From Chloroflexota bacterium (GTDB taxonomy: Bacteria > Chloroflexota > UBA5177 > JANWHV01), in the NCBI GenBank assembly GCA_025450255.1, contig JANWHV010000078.1, positions 1 through 15,220 on the forward strand: a DNA stretch of 15,220 bases. The letters are read 5' to 3'. Below the pieces are notes generated by a model. That model was given only the letters and a program-made list of their open reading frames with translations, did not search any database and was not told the DNA's origin. Below, piece by piece: positions 5,334-13,418 of the stretch. The translations under genes were made by a program, and so were the position numbers. Positions within the stretch are counted from its first letter, which is position 1. Every line of letters starts with the position of its first letter.

Positions 5334-7664
5334 TCAGCAGTAACCGTCGCTAGATCCGAGCGGCAATTCCGCGCCCTCGGCGGCAGTCCAGGCACGGGTG
5401 CCGGCCGGCAGCTTGAGGCGGAGCGCGCGCATCGTGCCTGTTGCCTGAGGCAACACCACCAAACGCGGCTGCAGGGCATCCACGAGCACCGCGGCCGCCG
5501 CCGGATCGGCGCGGGTGGGAAGGACCAGGGCGTCGAGGCAGCGGCCATCGGCGCGCAGCACGGCCGGATCGGCGAGGAGCGCCTCGCGATTGACCACCAG
5601 CACCGCGAGATGGCCTACCTGGACGCGATACGCGACGGGCGCCGGTACGTTGTCCAGCCCTAACACAGCGGGAAGCAATACGTCGATGCGCGTGTTGCCG
5701 CCAAAATCGATGCGCCGGCCGGCGATCGCCATCGTCACGCCGACGCCGGCATCACGTAGCTCGGCGCGCCAACGCGCGTAGGTGACCGATGGATAGATCG
5801 CGCCCGGATCGAGATTGCGCTTGACCGCGTAGAGCGACGTGATGCCACGCAGGCCGCTCACGTGATGGATATCAGGTTCGGATACCACTACCACGCTGAG
5901 GTCGCGCTGCCAGAACGGCAAATGTTCGCCCAGCAACACTTGCAGCTTTGCCGGATCCTGGCCACCGTCGAACAACGCGGTGCCGCCGTCAGGGATAAGC
6001 AAGAGAGCCGCCGTGTCACCGCCGACGCCCGCGAGCACCAGGCGCGTCTGGCCAGACGGGCGAGCCAGGGCTACAGTGGCCGTCAGGCACGTTACCAGGC
6101 AACCGGCCAGGAAGCCGCGGGGAACCGCACGCCATAGTACGCCGAGCCGGGGAAGAACGGTCGGGACGGTCAACGCGGAACGCTCCTGGCGCCGCGCCAG
6201 CACGACAAGCAGGAGATAATATGACAGGCTGCCGGCAAGCGGGAGCGCGGGCGGCGCCACCGACGCAAGCGGCACTCGCGACAGCAGTTGCACCACGCCG
6301 ATAAACAGGGCGAGAAACGGATACACGACAAAGGCCAGCAGGTGGCCGAGGGCGGGAATGATCGACGCGGTGATTGCCGCGGCTCCGCCAAGGGCCATGA
6401 TCGGGCCAAGCAGCGGCAGCAGCAGCCCGTTCGCGATCGGGCCCGCCAGTGACAGTTGGCCGAAGCCGACCGCGGTTATCGGCGCCGTGGCAAGCTGCGC
6501 GGCCAGGGTGACGGCAATTGATTCGCGCAGCACGGCGGGTAGGCGGTGTAGCCGCCGGTCGAACCAGGGAGTAAAAGCGACGATGCCCGCCGTGCCGACG
6601 ACCGATAGCTGAAATCCGGTGTCCCAGAGCAACGCGGGGTTCCACCAGGTCATGGCCGCCGCCACGACGGCCAGGCTGACCCACACGTAGGCGCGCCTGC
6701 CGAGTTGCATGGCGATCAGGGCCAGCATCCACATCAGGGCCGAGCGCAGCCCGGACGGCGTGGCGCCGCTAATCAGGGTATACAGGCCGACCCCCAGCAA
6801 CGCGGGAGCCCATCTCACGCGGATCGGAAGTCCGGCGCAAAGGCGCGACAGCACGCCCGCCACCAATGCTACTTTCAGGCCGGATATTGCCACGACGTGG
6901 ATCATGCCCGTGGTGATAAACGGCGCCGTGAGCCGGCCCAAGGTGCGCGTCGGCGCGCCTAACAGGATTCCGATTAGCAACGCTGCCTCATCGCGGGGGA
7001 GCATGCCATCGATCGCCTTGCGGAGCGCGTCTCGTATTCCCAGCGCCAGGGCCTGCAACGGGTTCCCGCTACCGCGATTTTGCAGCCGCAAAAGAGGAAA
7101 ATCGAGGATGGCGTGTATCCCTTGACGAGCAAGATAGGCGCGATAGTCGAAACCGGAAGGGTTGATCGGTTGCCGCAACGTGCCGGTCAAGGACAGCCGA
7201 TCGCCGTACTCGATCTGTTGGGCCCCGGTGTAATGGATGAGGACCCGGCCTCGGGCGGCCGTTGGTCGTCCGCGAACGCTTAAGGATTCGACGGACACGG
7301 GGAGGTTCTCGCCGTGGCCCGCCGCCTGGGGCTCGCCGTCCACGACGCCGACGATCGCCACGGCGCGACCAGCGTAGTGTCCTACCTGTGTTGGCCCGTC
7401 ATGGTACGCGGTGGCACGATAGCGGGCCACGCCTAGCGCGGCGGAGGCGCCAAGCGCCAGCACCAATAGGGCCAGCCGCCAGCGACGACGCGGCAGGCCA
7501 GCCAGAGCAGCGGCGATGGTCGTGGCGGGAAGCGCGGCGAGCGGCCAGCCGGACGCGGCTGCATAGAGACCCAGCACGAAGGCCGTCGCGCAATACGCCA
7601 GGGCCAGCGGATAATGACTTGATTGCCGGGAAGCCGCGGCTGGTGGCGCGACCGGCAGGACCAC
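5334..7664 (-). CDS. comEC: ComEC/Rec2-family DNA-uptake membrane protein with degenerate MBL domain, 776 aa
   Basis: ComEC forms the inner-membrane channel for single-stranded DNA during transformation. In order, the sequence shows N-terminal membrane segments, a DUF4131 region with its OB-like fold (~95-190), the competence domain with many membrane helices (~225-510; key block TTGMIHVVAISGLKVALVAG at 251-270), and a C-terminal metallo-beta-lactamase-like domain (~535-776). The usual ISGLH has Lys264 instead of His. The expected HxxDxDH metal motif reads SEPDIHHVSGL (595-605), and the later GD ligand is also absent, so nuclease activity seems lost. The start is GTG 7664, three nt after the stop of a small ORF. 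No comEA or pilus genes are nearby. Confidence 0.93.
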   Translation of the reverse strand: MVLPVAPPAAASRQSSHYPLALAYCATAFVLGLYAAASGWPLAALPATTIAAALAGLPRRRWRLALLVLALGASAALGVARYRATAYHDGPTQVGHYAGRAVAIVGVVDGEPQAAGHGENLPVSVESLSVRGRPTAARGRVLIHYTGAQQIEYGDRLSLTGTLRQPINPSGFDYRAYLARQGIHAILDFPLLRLQNRGSGNPLQALALGIRDALRKAIDGMLPRDEAALLIGILLGAPTRTLGRLTAPFITTGMIHVVAISGLKVALVAGVLSRLCAGLPIRVRWAPALLGVGLYTLISGATPSGLRSALMWMLALIAMQLGRRAYVWVSLAVVAAAMTWWNPALLWDTGFQLSVVGTAGIVAFTPWFDRRLHRLPAVLRESIAVTLAAQLATAPITAVGFGQLSLAGPIANGLLLPLLGPIMALGGAAAITASIIPALGHLLAFVVYPFLALFIGVVQLLSRVPLASVAPPALPLAGSLSYYLLLVVLARRQERSALTVPTVLPRLGVLWRAVPRGFLAGCLVTCLTATVALARPSGQTRLVLAGVGGDTAALLLIPDGGTALFDGGQDPAKLQVLLGEHLPFWQRDLSVVVVSEPDIHHVSGLRGITSLYAVKRNLDPGAIYPSVTYARWRAELRDAGVGVTMAIAGRRIDFGGNTRIDVLLPAVLGLDNVPAPVAYRVQVGHLAVLVVNREALLADPAVLRADGRCLDALVLPTRADPAAAAVLVDALQPRLVVLPQATGTMRALRLKLPAGTRAWTAAEGAELPLGSSDGYC

Positions 7665-7667
7665 CGG

Positions 7668-7808
7668 TCAGCGGCTCGCGGTCGAAGGCGTGGTCCAATG
7701 GCCAATTCGAGGCTCCGGGGCCGGCGTGAAGGGCGCGGCCATGACCAGCCAGCACAACGAGCCGGCGATCAGCGCGGCCCCGAGCAGGTTCAGCGCCCTT
7801 CTGTTCAT
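7668..7808 (-). CDS. Small membrane or exported peptide upstream of comEC, 46 aa
   Basis: The ATG at 7808 opens MNRRALNLLGAALIAGSLCW, followed by LVMAAPFTPAPEP. This is a positively charged start, an 18-residue hydrophobic helix and a Pro-rich tail, like a signal peptide or one-span membrane peptide. Its TGA (7668-7670) is 3 nt from the comEC GTG and in the same frame, so it may couple translation into comEC, which has no ribosome binding site of its own. No ribosome binding site is seen before the 46-aa ORF either. Alternatively it is the true N-terminus of comEC cut off by a nonsense change. Confidence 0.4.
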   Translation of the reverse strand: MNRRALNLLGAALIAGSLCWLVMAAPFTPAPEPRIGHWTTPSTASR

Positions 7809-8015
7809 GCGCTACAGGGTAAAGCGGAACTCATACCAGGTACAAGTCGCGCTGATTTCGTGCACGAACAGATCACAACCATTGACTTGGCGCATGTACC
7901 GTGCGGTTTCGGCATGGTCCACAGCCCACGCCACGCAGCATCAAACAATGCGCTCCCGCATCGGCGGCCTAGCACCACGTTTGGGCGCATCTCTGGCGTG
8001 CTTTATACTGGGATC
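7809..8015. other. Divergent spacer with a 12-bp palindrome
   Basis: About 200 bp separate the comEC unit from cbiX. The spacer contains a perfect 12-bp palindrome, TTCGTGCACGAA (7857-7868), which could be an operator, although one or a few such palindromes are expected by chance in a window this long. The cbiX promoter lies at its right end. I see no good promoter for the minus-strand unit. Confidence 0.4.
7981..8009 (+). promoter_or_regulatory. Probable leaderless promoter of the cbiX-like gene
   Basis: TTGGGC (7981-7986), 17 nt, TATACT (8004-8009, five of six consensus bases). The ATG is at 8016, where transcription would be expected to begin. No proper ribosome binding site fits between, so the mRNA may be leaderless. 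Confidence 0.5.
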
Positions 8016-8888
8016 ATGAAAACTGACCAGCCCGCGCTCCAGGTCATGCTCGTACTCGGGCACGGCAGCAGGCGCGGCCTCGCCACGGACAACGGCATCC
8101 GCGAAATCGCGCGCCGCCTCCAGCAGCGCTTCCCCGGCGGGCCGCCCATCCGTCCCGCCTTTTTCGAATTCCTCTCGCCCACCCTCCCCGAAGCGGTGCG
8201 CCAGGCCGCACGCCAGGGCGCGCGCGAAATCGCTGTTCTGCCCTACTTCCTGTTTGACGGCAAGGAAATCAAGCGCGATATTCCCGGCGAGCTCGATCGT
8301 CTGCGTACCGAGCTGCCGCGGGTCGCGATCCGCCAGATGCCGAACCTGGGACTGGATCCACGCCTGGCCAGGCTGGTTGCCCAACGCGTCCGCGAAGCCC
8401 TCGACGGCGCCAGTCAATACCTTCCCGCGCACGGCCTGGTACGTCGATGCGCTACGGGCCGGCTCGGCGTGGTGCTCGTCAATCGCGGCAGCAAAATAGA
8501 GTGGGACCCCGGCACGCGGCTTGAGGCGCTCGGCGATCTGGTGCGTCAGGAGCTAGGAGGCGATACCCTGATCGCTACCGCCCAGGCTGAGAACTCCGAT
8601 CGGACGATTGAGGTCGCGGCGGACCAGTTGGCGGCCCAGGGCGCGAAACGCGTGGTGGTGGCGCCCTATCTGCACTTCGTGGGCAAGGTACTGGCCCAGA
8701 ACGTCGTTCCGGCCCTGGAGCGGAGCCGGGCGTCGTATCCTGGTATTCAGTTCTGCCTCGCCTGGACCCTCTGCGTCAACGGAACGGCCATCGACATCCT
8801 GGCCGACCGGGCGTGCGGCACCGGTTTTATCGGCGTCGAGAACCGGCAAATTCCGGCAGATCATCACGCGGGCGTTGCCGCGGACTAA
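8016..8888 (+). CDS. cbiX: CbiX-like sirohydrochlorin/tetrapyrrole chelatase, two repeats, 290 aa
   Basis: CbiX/SirB enzymes insert Co2+ or Fe2+ into sirohydrochlorin for cobalamin or siroheme. Two repeats are visible. Repeat 1 has VLGHGSRRG (13-21), FFEFLSPTLPEAV (49-61) and VLPYFLFDGKEIKRDIP (74-90). Repeat 2 has VVLVNRGSK (152-160) and VVVAPYLHFVGKVL (213-226). The first catalytic His is kept (His16). The second expected His, in the PyFL..GxH motif, is Glu84. Repeat 2 has Arg157 in place of the GHGS His. The start at 8016 is set by the -10 box and by homology to short N-termini. No other cobalamin or siroheme genes are present, so substrate and activity remain open. Confidence 0.82.
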   Translation: MKTDQPALQVMLVLGHGSRRGLATDNGIREIARRLQQRFPGGPPIRPAFFEFLSPTLPEAVRQAARQGAREIAVLPYFLFDGKEIKRDIPGELDRLRTELPRVAIRQMPNLGLDPRLARLVAQRVREALDGASQYLPAHGLVRRCATGRLGVVLVNRGSKIEWDPGTRLEALGDLVRQELGGDTLIATAQAENSDRTIEVAADQLAAQGAKRVVVAPYLHFVGKVLAQNVVPALERSRASYPGIQFCLAWTLCVNGTAIDILADRACGTGFIGVENRQIPADHHAGVAAD

Positions 8889-8923
8889 GCGCCGCGCCGA
8901 GCACGAAGATCGCCCGCGCCGGC

Positions 8924-9808
8924 TCATGTCCTCGCAAACGGTGGCCGCCCGCCCACGATCGAGGCGCAGTGAGCGCCCAATACGCAGCCCGCGTAGACCG
9001 CACCGTGTAGGTCCACGTTCGCGCGCAACGCGTGAATAAGGCCGGCGGCGAAGGCATCCCCCGCGCCCGTCGCGTCGATCTCGTCGATTGCCACTGCTTC
9101 GACGTCAAACCGCCGCTCGTGCGAGCGAACGCTGCAGCCCGACGCGCCGCGCTTGAGCACCGCGATTGGCGCGAGTTTGGCCATGGTATCCAGCGCGTCG
9201 TGCCCTTGCTCCGCGAGCAAGGACGCCTCGATCTCGTTCGCCAGCAGCACGTTTGCCCTGGTAGCCCGCACCAGCTCAAGATACTCCCCAACGCCGATAT
9301 GGCTGACCAAGTGCGGCGCCCCGAGGTCTAGCGATATTTTTGCCCCGGCCGCGCGCGCCAGCCGCGCCGCCTCAAGCACGTGCGGGCGGGCGCTTTCGGA
9401 AAAGAAGGCATACGCCGCGATGTGAAGCCACGAGGCTTTGGACAGCAGCGCGGCCTGCTCCGCATCCAGCCGGAAGTCGTCGTTTGCCCCCCGGCGGGCC
9501 GTCGCGCGCGCGCGTCCATCGGAACCGGACTCGAGCAGCAGCACCCCGGACGGCCGATCGTGCGAGCGCGTGACGGCGCAGACGATTCCCCTGCGGGTCA
9601 GTTCCTCAACCAGCATATCGCCGGCAAAGTCCGTGCCGGCCACCCCCACAAACCCGACGCTCTCTCCCTCTCGCGCGAGCCAGGCTGCGGTGTTCGCGGC
9701 GGCGCCGCCCGCCGTTACCGCGATGTTCTCGACGGCGCTGTGCACGCTTGGCAATCCAACGCGACGAACCAATACGTCAAGGATTAAATCGCCGAGGCAG
9801 ACTATCAT
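8924..9808 (-). CDS. PfkB-family carbohydrate (ribokinase-like) kinase, 294 aa
   Basis: Both PfkB signatures are present: TAGGAAANTAAWLAREG near residues 32-48 and IDATGAGDAFAAGLIHAL at 244-261, with Asp251 as the predicted catalytic base. LLANEIEASLL (188-198) is the usual NxxE region. The N-terminus MIVCLGDLILDVLVRRVGLP is a standard first beta strand, which favours ATG 9808 over an ATG 60 nt upstream; only a distant GGGAG precedes it. The enzyme phosphorylates a sugar or nucleoside using ATP; the substrate cannot be told. It converges on cbiX with a 35-nt gap and is divergent from rplU. Confidence 0.9.
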   Translation of the reverse strand: MIVCLGDLILDVLVRRVGLPSVHSAVENIAVTAGGAAANTAAWLAREGESVGFVGVAGTDFAGDMLVEELTRRGIVCAVTRSHDRPSGVLLLESGSDGRARATARRGANDDFRLDAEQAALLSKASWLHIAAYAFFSESARPHVLEAARLARAAGAKISLDLGAPHLVSHIGVGEYLELVRATRANVLLANEIEASLLAEQGHDALDTMAKLAPIAVLKRGASGCSVRSHERRFDVEAVAIDEIDATGAGDAFAAGLIHALRANVDLHGAVYAGCVLGAHCASIVGGRPPFART

Positions 9809-9854
9809 GGAGGGCAAGTGCTCCCGGATATAACACGGCTTAGGGCTCGCGATC

Positions 9855-9882
9855 AGCATAGCAAACATGCCGTGCTTGACAA
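9855..9882 (-). promoter_or_regulatory. Promoter of the PfkB-family gene
   Basis: On the minus strand: TTGTCA (complement of 9877-9882), 16 nt, TATGCT (complement of 9855-9860). Expected start is near 9848, about 40 nt before the ATG. The -35 overlaps the opposing rplU -35. Confidence 0.5.
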
Positions 9883-9905
9883 CGCGCCACGGGAATTGCT
9901 ATCGT
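9876..9905 (+). promoter_or_regulatory. Promoter of rplU-rpmA-tRNA-Ala
   Basis: TTGACA (9876-9881, full consensus), 18 nt, TATCGT (9900-9905). Expected start is near 9912, giving a leader of ~48 nt before rplU. The leader contains a weak GGCGT...ACGC hairpin (from about 9917) that could take part in L21 autoregulation; that role is speculative. Confidence 0.6.
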
Positions 9906-9959
9906 CATTTCTTGTGGCGTCTAAACGCGCCCTCAATAAAGATATATCGTGAGGATGCC

Positions 9960-10280
9960 GTGTACGCTGTACTCGTAACTGGTGGAAAGCAATACAAGGC
10001 ACAGATTGGCCAGACACTCACCATCGAAAAGTTGGACGTCGCCACCGGCCAGGATGTGCAATTTGACGAGGTTCTCCTGATCAACGACGATGCCGGCGTT
10101 ACGATCGGCACGCCCACCATTGCCGGCGCCACTGTCACCGGCAAGGTCGTTCGCCAGGATCGTGGTCCGAAGATCATTGTTTTTAAGTACAAGCCCAAAG
10201 TGCGATATCGCCGCAAGACGGGCCATCGCCAAAGCCAGACACATGTGCTGGTGAAGGCTATTCAGGCGGGCGCGAAGTAA
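9960..10280 (+). CDS. rplU: 50S ribosomal protein L21
   Basis: The protein (106 aa) starts YAVLVTGGKQYKAQIGQTLT and contains the L21 blocks FDEVLLINDDAGVTIGTP, VVRQDRGPKIIVFKYKPK and YRRKTGHRQSQTHVLV. L21 binds 23S rRNA in the large subunit near L20. The start is GTG at 9960, with GAGG 5 nt upstream; earlier in-frame ATGs would add an N-terminal extension foreign to the family. rpmA follows after 139 nt, and no prp/ysxB-type protease gene lies between them. Confidence 0.97.
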   Translation: MYAVLVTGGKQYKAQIGQTLTIEKLDVATGQDVQFDEVLLINDDAGVTIGTPTIAGATVTGKVVRQDRGPKIIVFKYKPKVRYRRKTGHRQSQTHVLVKAIQAGAK

Positions 10281-10419
10281 CCGGGCAACGTTTGTCGCGA
10301 CTGTTTGAGCGTGCGTTTAAGAATGCCGGCTTTGACCCTCGGGCCGCACGCCACGGTTCGACGATCGGTGAAACGGGTTCGTGACTGTTGCACAGTCGAT
10401 AGAGAGAAGGTAACGAAGG
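10281..10419 (+). other. rplU-rpmA spacer with a small hairpin
   Basis: No gene is present. GACTGT-TGC-ACAGTC (10383-10397) forms a 6-bp hairpin ending 5 nt before the rpmA ribosome binding site (AGAAGG), where it could influence translation start. No terminator is seen, so co-transcription is expected. Confidence 0.4.
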
Positions 10420-10695
10420 ATGGCGCATAAAAAGGGTGTTGGCAGCTCGCGCAACGGGCGCGACAGTGAATCAAAGCGCCTGGGCGTGAAGCATTACGGC
10501 GGCGAAGTAGTAATCAGCGGCAACATCATCGTTCGACAGCGCGGCGCGAAGTTCAAGCCCGGCGATAATGTTGGCATGGGTCGAGACTTTACCCTGTATT
10601 CACTGATCCACGGCGAAGTGTTTTTCGAACGGCAGGTCAAGAACCGGCAGCGCATTAGCGTCCGTCCAATCGTTGCCGCCGAGGCGGTATCCTGA
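10420..10695 (+). CDS. rpmA: 50S ribosomal protein L27
   Basis: The 91-aa protein has [20 protein letters not shown], then [20 protein letters not shown] and [20 protein letters not shown], all diagnostic of L27. The N-terminal tail reaches the peptidyl transferase centre. Here it begins directly with the mature AHKKG form, without the cleaved extension found in Firmicutes, which agrees with the missing processing protease gene. AGAAGG lies 9 nt before the ATG. tRNA-Ala follows 23 nt after the stop. Confidence 0.97.
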   Translation: MAHKKGVGSSRNGRDSESKRLGVKHYGGEVVISGNIIVRQRGAKFKPGDNVGMGRDFTLYSLIHGEVFFERQVKNRQRISVRPIVAAEAVS

Positions 10696-10718
10696 ACGGA
10701 TAGCGCTTCAGCATCCCA

Positions 10719-10794
<76 letters not shown>

Positions 10795-10807
10795 ATCGGA
10801 TCTATCG

Positions 10808-10844
10808 AAGGGCCGCCCGCCGGACGCGAGCGGCCTTTTTGTTT
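10808..10844 (+). terminator. Intrinsic terminator after tRNA-Ala
   Basis: GGCCGC (10811-10816) pairs with GCGGCC (10830-10835) around a 13-nt loop, and AAG before the stem can pair with the first T residues. The T-rich tail TTTTTGTTTT (10836-10845) completes it. It closes the rplU-rpmA-tRNA unit. Confidence 0.85.
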
Positions 10845-10868
10845 TCCGTCTAAACAAGGAGAGCCGAG

Positions 10869-11945
10869 GTGACGGAACCTTCAGCGCTGCGTAAGGCAAT
10901 CATGAGCCAACCAACCGTGTTGCGCGACGTGCTGGCGCCGCGAGAAGCATACGTCTCAGCCGGCGCCGCGCTGGCCAGGGCAGGGCGCGTATTCATCGCC
11001 GGCACCGGGTCCAGCAGCCACGCCGCCGTAGTCAGCGAGCATCTCTTGCGATCGGTCGGAATCGACGCCTACGCCTCGACAAGTTTCGATCTCGCCATGT
11101 ATCCGCGGCCGCTGCGGCCTTCGGATGCGCTGATCGTTATTAGCCATACCGGCGGCACGCACTATGGAGCGCGCCTGATCGAGCAGGCGAAGCAAGCCGG
11201 CGCCACGGTAATAGGCGTGACGCGCGACGAGTCGGCGATGCGCGGCGATGACATTCGCGTGGCCACGGGCCCGATCGAGCGCTCGGACACCTACACGGTG
11301 AGCTATCTGGCAAGCCTTGCCGCACTGGCGGCGATTGCGGTGGAAACTGGCCGCGCGGCTGGAACAGACGTGAAGCATCTGGACGACGCGCTTTCCCACC
11401 TACCTGGCGCCGTCAGCGCCATACTGGAAAACCAGGGCGACGTATACGTCGCGGCCGCGGCCGCGGCCGATCGCGGGCGCATCATCTTGCTGGGCGCCGG
11501 ACCAAACGCCGTGACCGCGCGCGAGGGTGCCCTGAAAATCAAGGAATCATCCTATCTCACCGCCGAGGGCTTTGAGCTTGAGACGGCAATTCACGGTGCG
11601 CTGGCTGCTCTTGAGCCCGGCGATCTCGCCGTCCTGGTGGTTGCCGATGGGCCCGCCGTCCCGCGCCTGAAAGATGCGGCACGCCTCCTCGATCGTATTG
11701 GCGCCCGCGCCTTGGTTATAGCCGACCAACACATCGCGCACGAGTTTGCCTCGGGCGATGGCCGTGGCCTCGCCGAGTGGACGACGTCCTACCCCTCGGC
11801 GCCCGAGGTGCTCAGTCCCGCTCTGGCAGTAGTCCCGCTCCAGTTATTCGCGGCGCGGATCGCCGAACTGCGCGGCACGAATCCCGATAACTTCAAGTTT
11901 GACGTACCCGCCTTCATGGAAGCATACGGGTCAATCAAGCTGTGA
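10869..11945 (+). CDS. Double SIS-domain sugar isomerase-like protein (GlmS-C / AgaS-like), 358 aa
   Basis: Two sugar-isomerase (SIS) domains are visible. SIS1 (~35-165) has FIAGTGSSSHAAVVSEHLL (42-60) and VISHTGGTHYGARL. SIS2 (~190-330) has LLGAGPNAVTAREGALKIKE (207-226), then the AEGFELETAIHG block with His242 where GlmS has its ELKHG histidine. The tail RGTNPDNFKFDVP also resembles the isomerase half of GlmS. The glutaminase domain is missing, so it probably acts on phosphorylated amino or keto sugars using free substrates rather than glutamine. The start is GTG 10869 with AAGGAG ~8 nt upstream. Its stop overlaps the mtaB start by 4 nt. Confidence 0.88.
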   Translation: MTEPSALRKAIMSQPTVLRDVLAPREAYVSAGAALARAGRVFIAGTGSSSHAAVVSEHLLRSVGIDAYASTSFDLAMYPRPLRPSDALIVISHTGGTHYGARLIEQAKQAGATVIGVTRDESAMRGDDIRVATGPIERSDTYTVSYLASLAALAAIAVETGRAAGTDVKHLDDALSHLPGAVSAILENQGDVYVAAAAAADRGRIILLGAGPNAVTAREGALKIKESSYLTAEGFELETAIHGALAALEPGDLAVLVVADGPAVPRLKDAARLLDRIGARALVIADQHIAHEFASGDGRGLAEWTTSYPSAPEVLSPALAVVPLQLFAARIAELRGTNPDNFKFDVPAFMEAYGSIKL

Positions 11946-13345
11946 ACGCCACGATCGAGGATCGCGCCGCTCCGCACGCAATCGAAAGCCCAGTCGCGGC
12001 ATTCAGCGTGGCATTCTCTACGCTTGGCTGCAAGGTCAACTCCAGCGAGACCGAGAGCTTTGTCTCGGAGTTCCTGGCCCGCGGCTATCGTATCGTGTCA
12101 TTCGATGCCGAAGCCGATGTCTATGTGCTCAATACTTGCACCGTCACCACGATGGCCGACAAGAAGTCGCGCCAGGAGATCCGCCGCGCCGGCCGTGCCA
12201 ATCCGCTGGCCCTGGTAGTCGCCACCGGCTGCTACGTATCGGTTGCCAATAGGAATCTGGACAGCCTGCTCCCCGGCAATCTTTTGATCGTGCATAACCG
12301 CGACAAGGGTAGCTTGGTTCGCCGCGTCGAGGAAGAATTATCGTTTCGCCGCGGTTGCACCGACTCGGCGATGCGCCCCGCCAGAATACCGCGGTTCGAG
12401 GGCCGAGGCGGTGCTGCCGCCAGCCTGCTCCCCGTCGCGGTTGGCGCGGATGAGCAGCGCACGCGCGCCACGCTAAAAATCCAGGATGGCTGCAACGCGG
12501 GCTGCGCCTTCTGCATCATTCCGCGGGCGCGCGGCGGCCCGAGGAGCGTGCCGGTCGAGCAAGCGGTCGCCGCTGCTCAGACGTTGGAGGCGCACGGCTA
12601 TCGAGAAATCGTCCTGACGGGTGTGCTGCTCGGCAGTTACGGCCGAGACCTGCCTGGCGAGGTTTCCCTCGCCGGCTTAATCGAAAGACTCCTGCGGGCA
12701 ACCCGCGAAGTGCGATTTCGCATCAGTAGCATCGAGCTACAGGACCTGCGGCCTGAATGGCTCGATCTCTGGACGGATTGTCGCCTTTGCCGCCACTTGC
12801 ACTTGCCGTTGCAAAGCGGTAGCGACCCTATACTGAGCGCCATGCGGCGCCAATACGATACGGCGGGTTATGCCAGGCTCGTCGAGCGGGCGCGAACGGC
12901 GATCCCCGCGCTCGCGGTGACCACCGACCTGCTGGTGGGCTTCCCCGGCGAAGATGGAATCCACTTTGGCGAAACGCTTGGGTTTCTCAAGCGTTTGGAC
13001 TTTGCCGGCATCCACGTGTTCAGATTTTCGTCGCGGCCAGGTACACCGGCTGCCCGGATGCCGAATCATGTGCCGGAGCCCGAAAAAGCGGCGCGCGCCT
13101 CCCAGGCTCGGCGTATCGGCGAGGCCGGCCGTGCCGCGTTCCATCGGCGATTCCTGGGCTCAACACAGCCAGTGTTGTGGGAACGGCCCGAAGGCGGGAT
13201 CTGGCACGGACTGACCGACAACTACCTGCGCGTGTACGCGCGCACTGAGCGCAACCTCCACAATGTGCTGGTCTCTACCACGCTTGAATGCGTCCACGAC
13301 CAGGGGCTATGGGGGACGCCGCTATCGCCTGACCTGCCGCGGTAG
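11942..13345 (+). CDS. mtaB: tRNA t6A37 methylthiotransferase MtaB (radical SAM), 467 aa
   Basis: MtaB converts t6A to ms2t6A at position 37 of ANN-decoding tRNAs. Domain order is UPF0004 with cluster cysteines Cys30 (TLGCKVNSSETE), Cys66 (NTCTVT) and Cys97 (ATGCYVS); then the radical-SAM domain with CNAGCAFC (Cys184, 188, 191) and LTGVLLGSYGRDL; then HLHLPLQSGSDPIL and TDLLVGFPGE; then a short TRAM-like tail. The GCKVN and GSYGRDL blocks favour MtaB over MiaB or RimO. The family usually has GxHLGSYG; here the His is Leu. The GTG start shares GTGA with the stop of the SIS gene. The N-terminus has ~20 extra residues before the first strand. Confidence 0.93.
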   Translation: MNATIEDRAAPHAIESPVAAFSVAFSTLGCKVNSSETESFVSEFLARGYRIVSFDAEADVYVLNTCTVTTMADKKSRQEIRRAGRANPLALVVATGCYVSVANRNLDSLLPGNLLIVHNRDKGSLVRRVEEELSFRRGCTDSAMRPARIPRFEGRGGAAASLLPVAVGADEQRTRATLKIQDGCNAGCAFCIIPRARGGPRSVPVEQAVAAAQTLEAHGYREIVLTGVLLGSYGRDLPGEVSLAGLIERLLRATREVRFRISSIELQDLRPEWLDLWTDCRLCRHLHLPLQSGSDPILSAMRRQYDTAGYARLVERARTAIPALAVTTDLLVGFPGEDGIHFGETLGFLKRLDFAGIHVFRFSSRPGTPAARMPNHVPEPEKAARASQARRIGEAGRAAFHRRFLGSTQPVLWERPEGGIWHGLTDNYLRVYARTERNLHNVLVSTTLECVHDQGLWGTPLSPDLPR

Positions 13346-13418
13346 GTACAAGCCACTCTCACGCGCGTCTGTGTCCCTCTCGCGACACCCCTGCTGAGTT
13401 TCCGCCGCCGTGCGCCGC

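Noticed and set aside
6016..6732. Minus-strand frame within comEC
   Set aside because: Alternative frame of the same strand, Arg/Pro/Gly-rich, nested inside comEC.
7857..7868. 12-bp perfect palindrome as a confirmed operator
   Set aside because: A few such palindromes are expected by chance in 15 kb, so it is noted only in the spacer entry.
7623..8015. Upstream extension of the cbiX frame
   Set aside because: The frame is open, but the -10 box at 8004-8009 and the normal CbiX N-terminus place the start at 8016.
11451..11468. Three tandem GCGGCC units in the SIS gene
   Set aside because: They encode a poly-Ala run inside an intact gene and are ordinary for GC-rich coding DNA.
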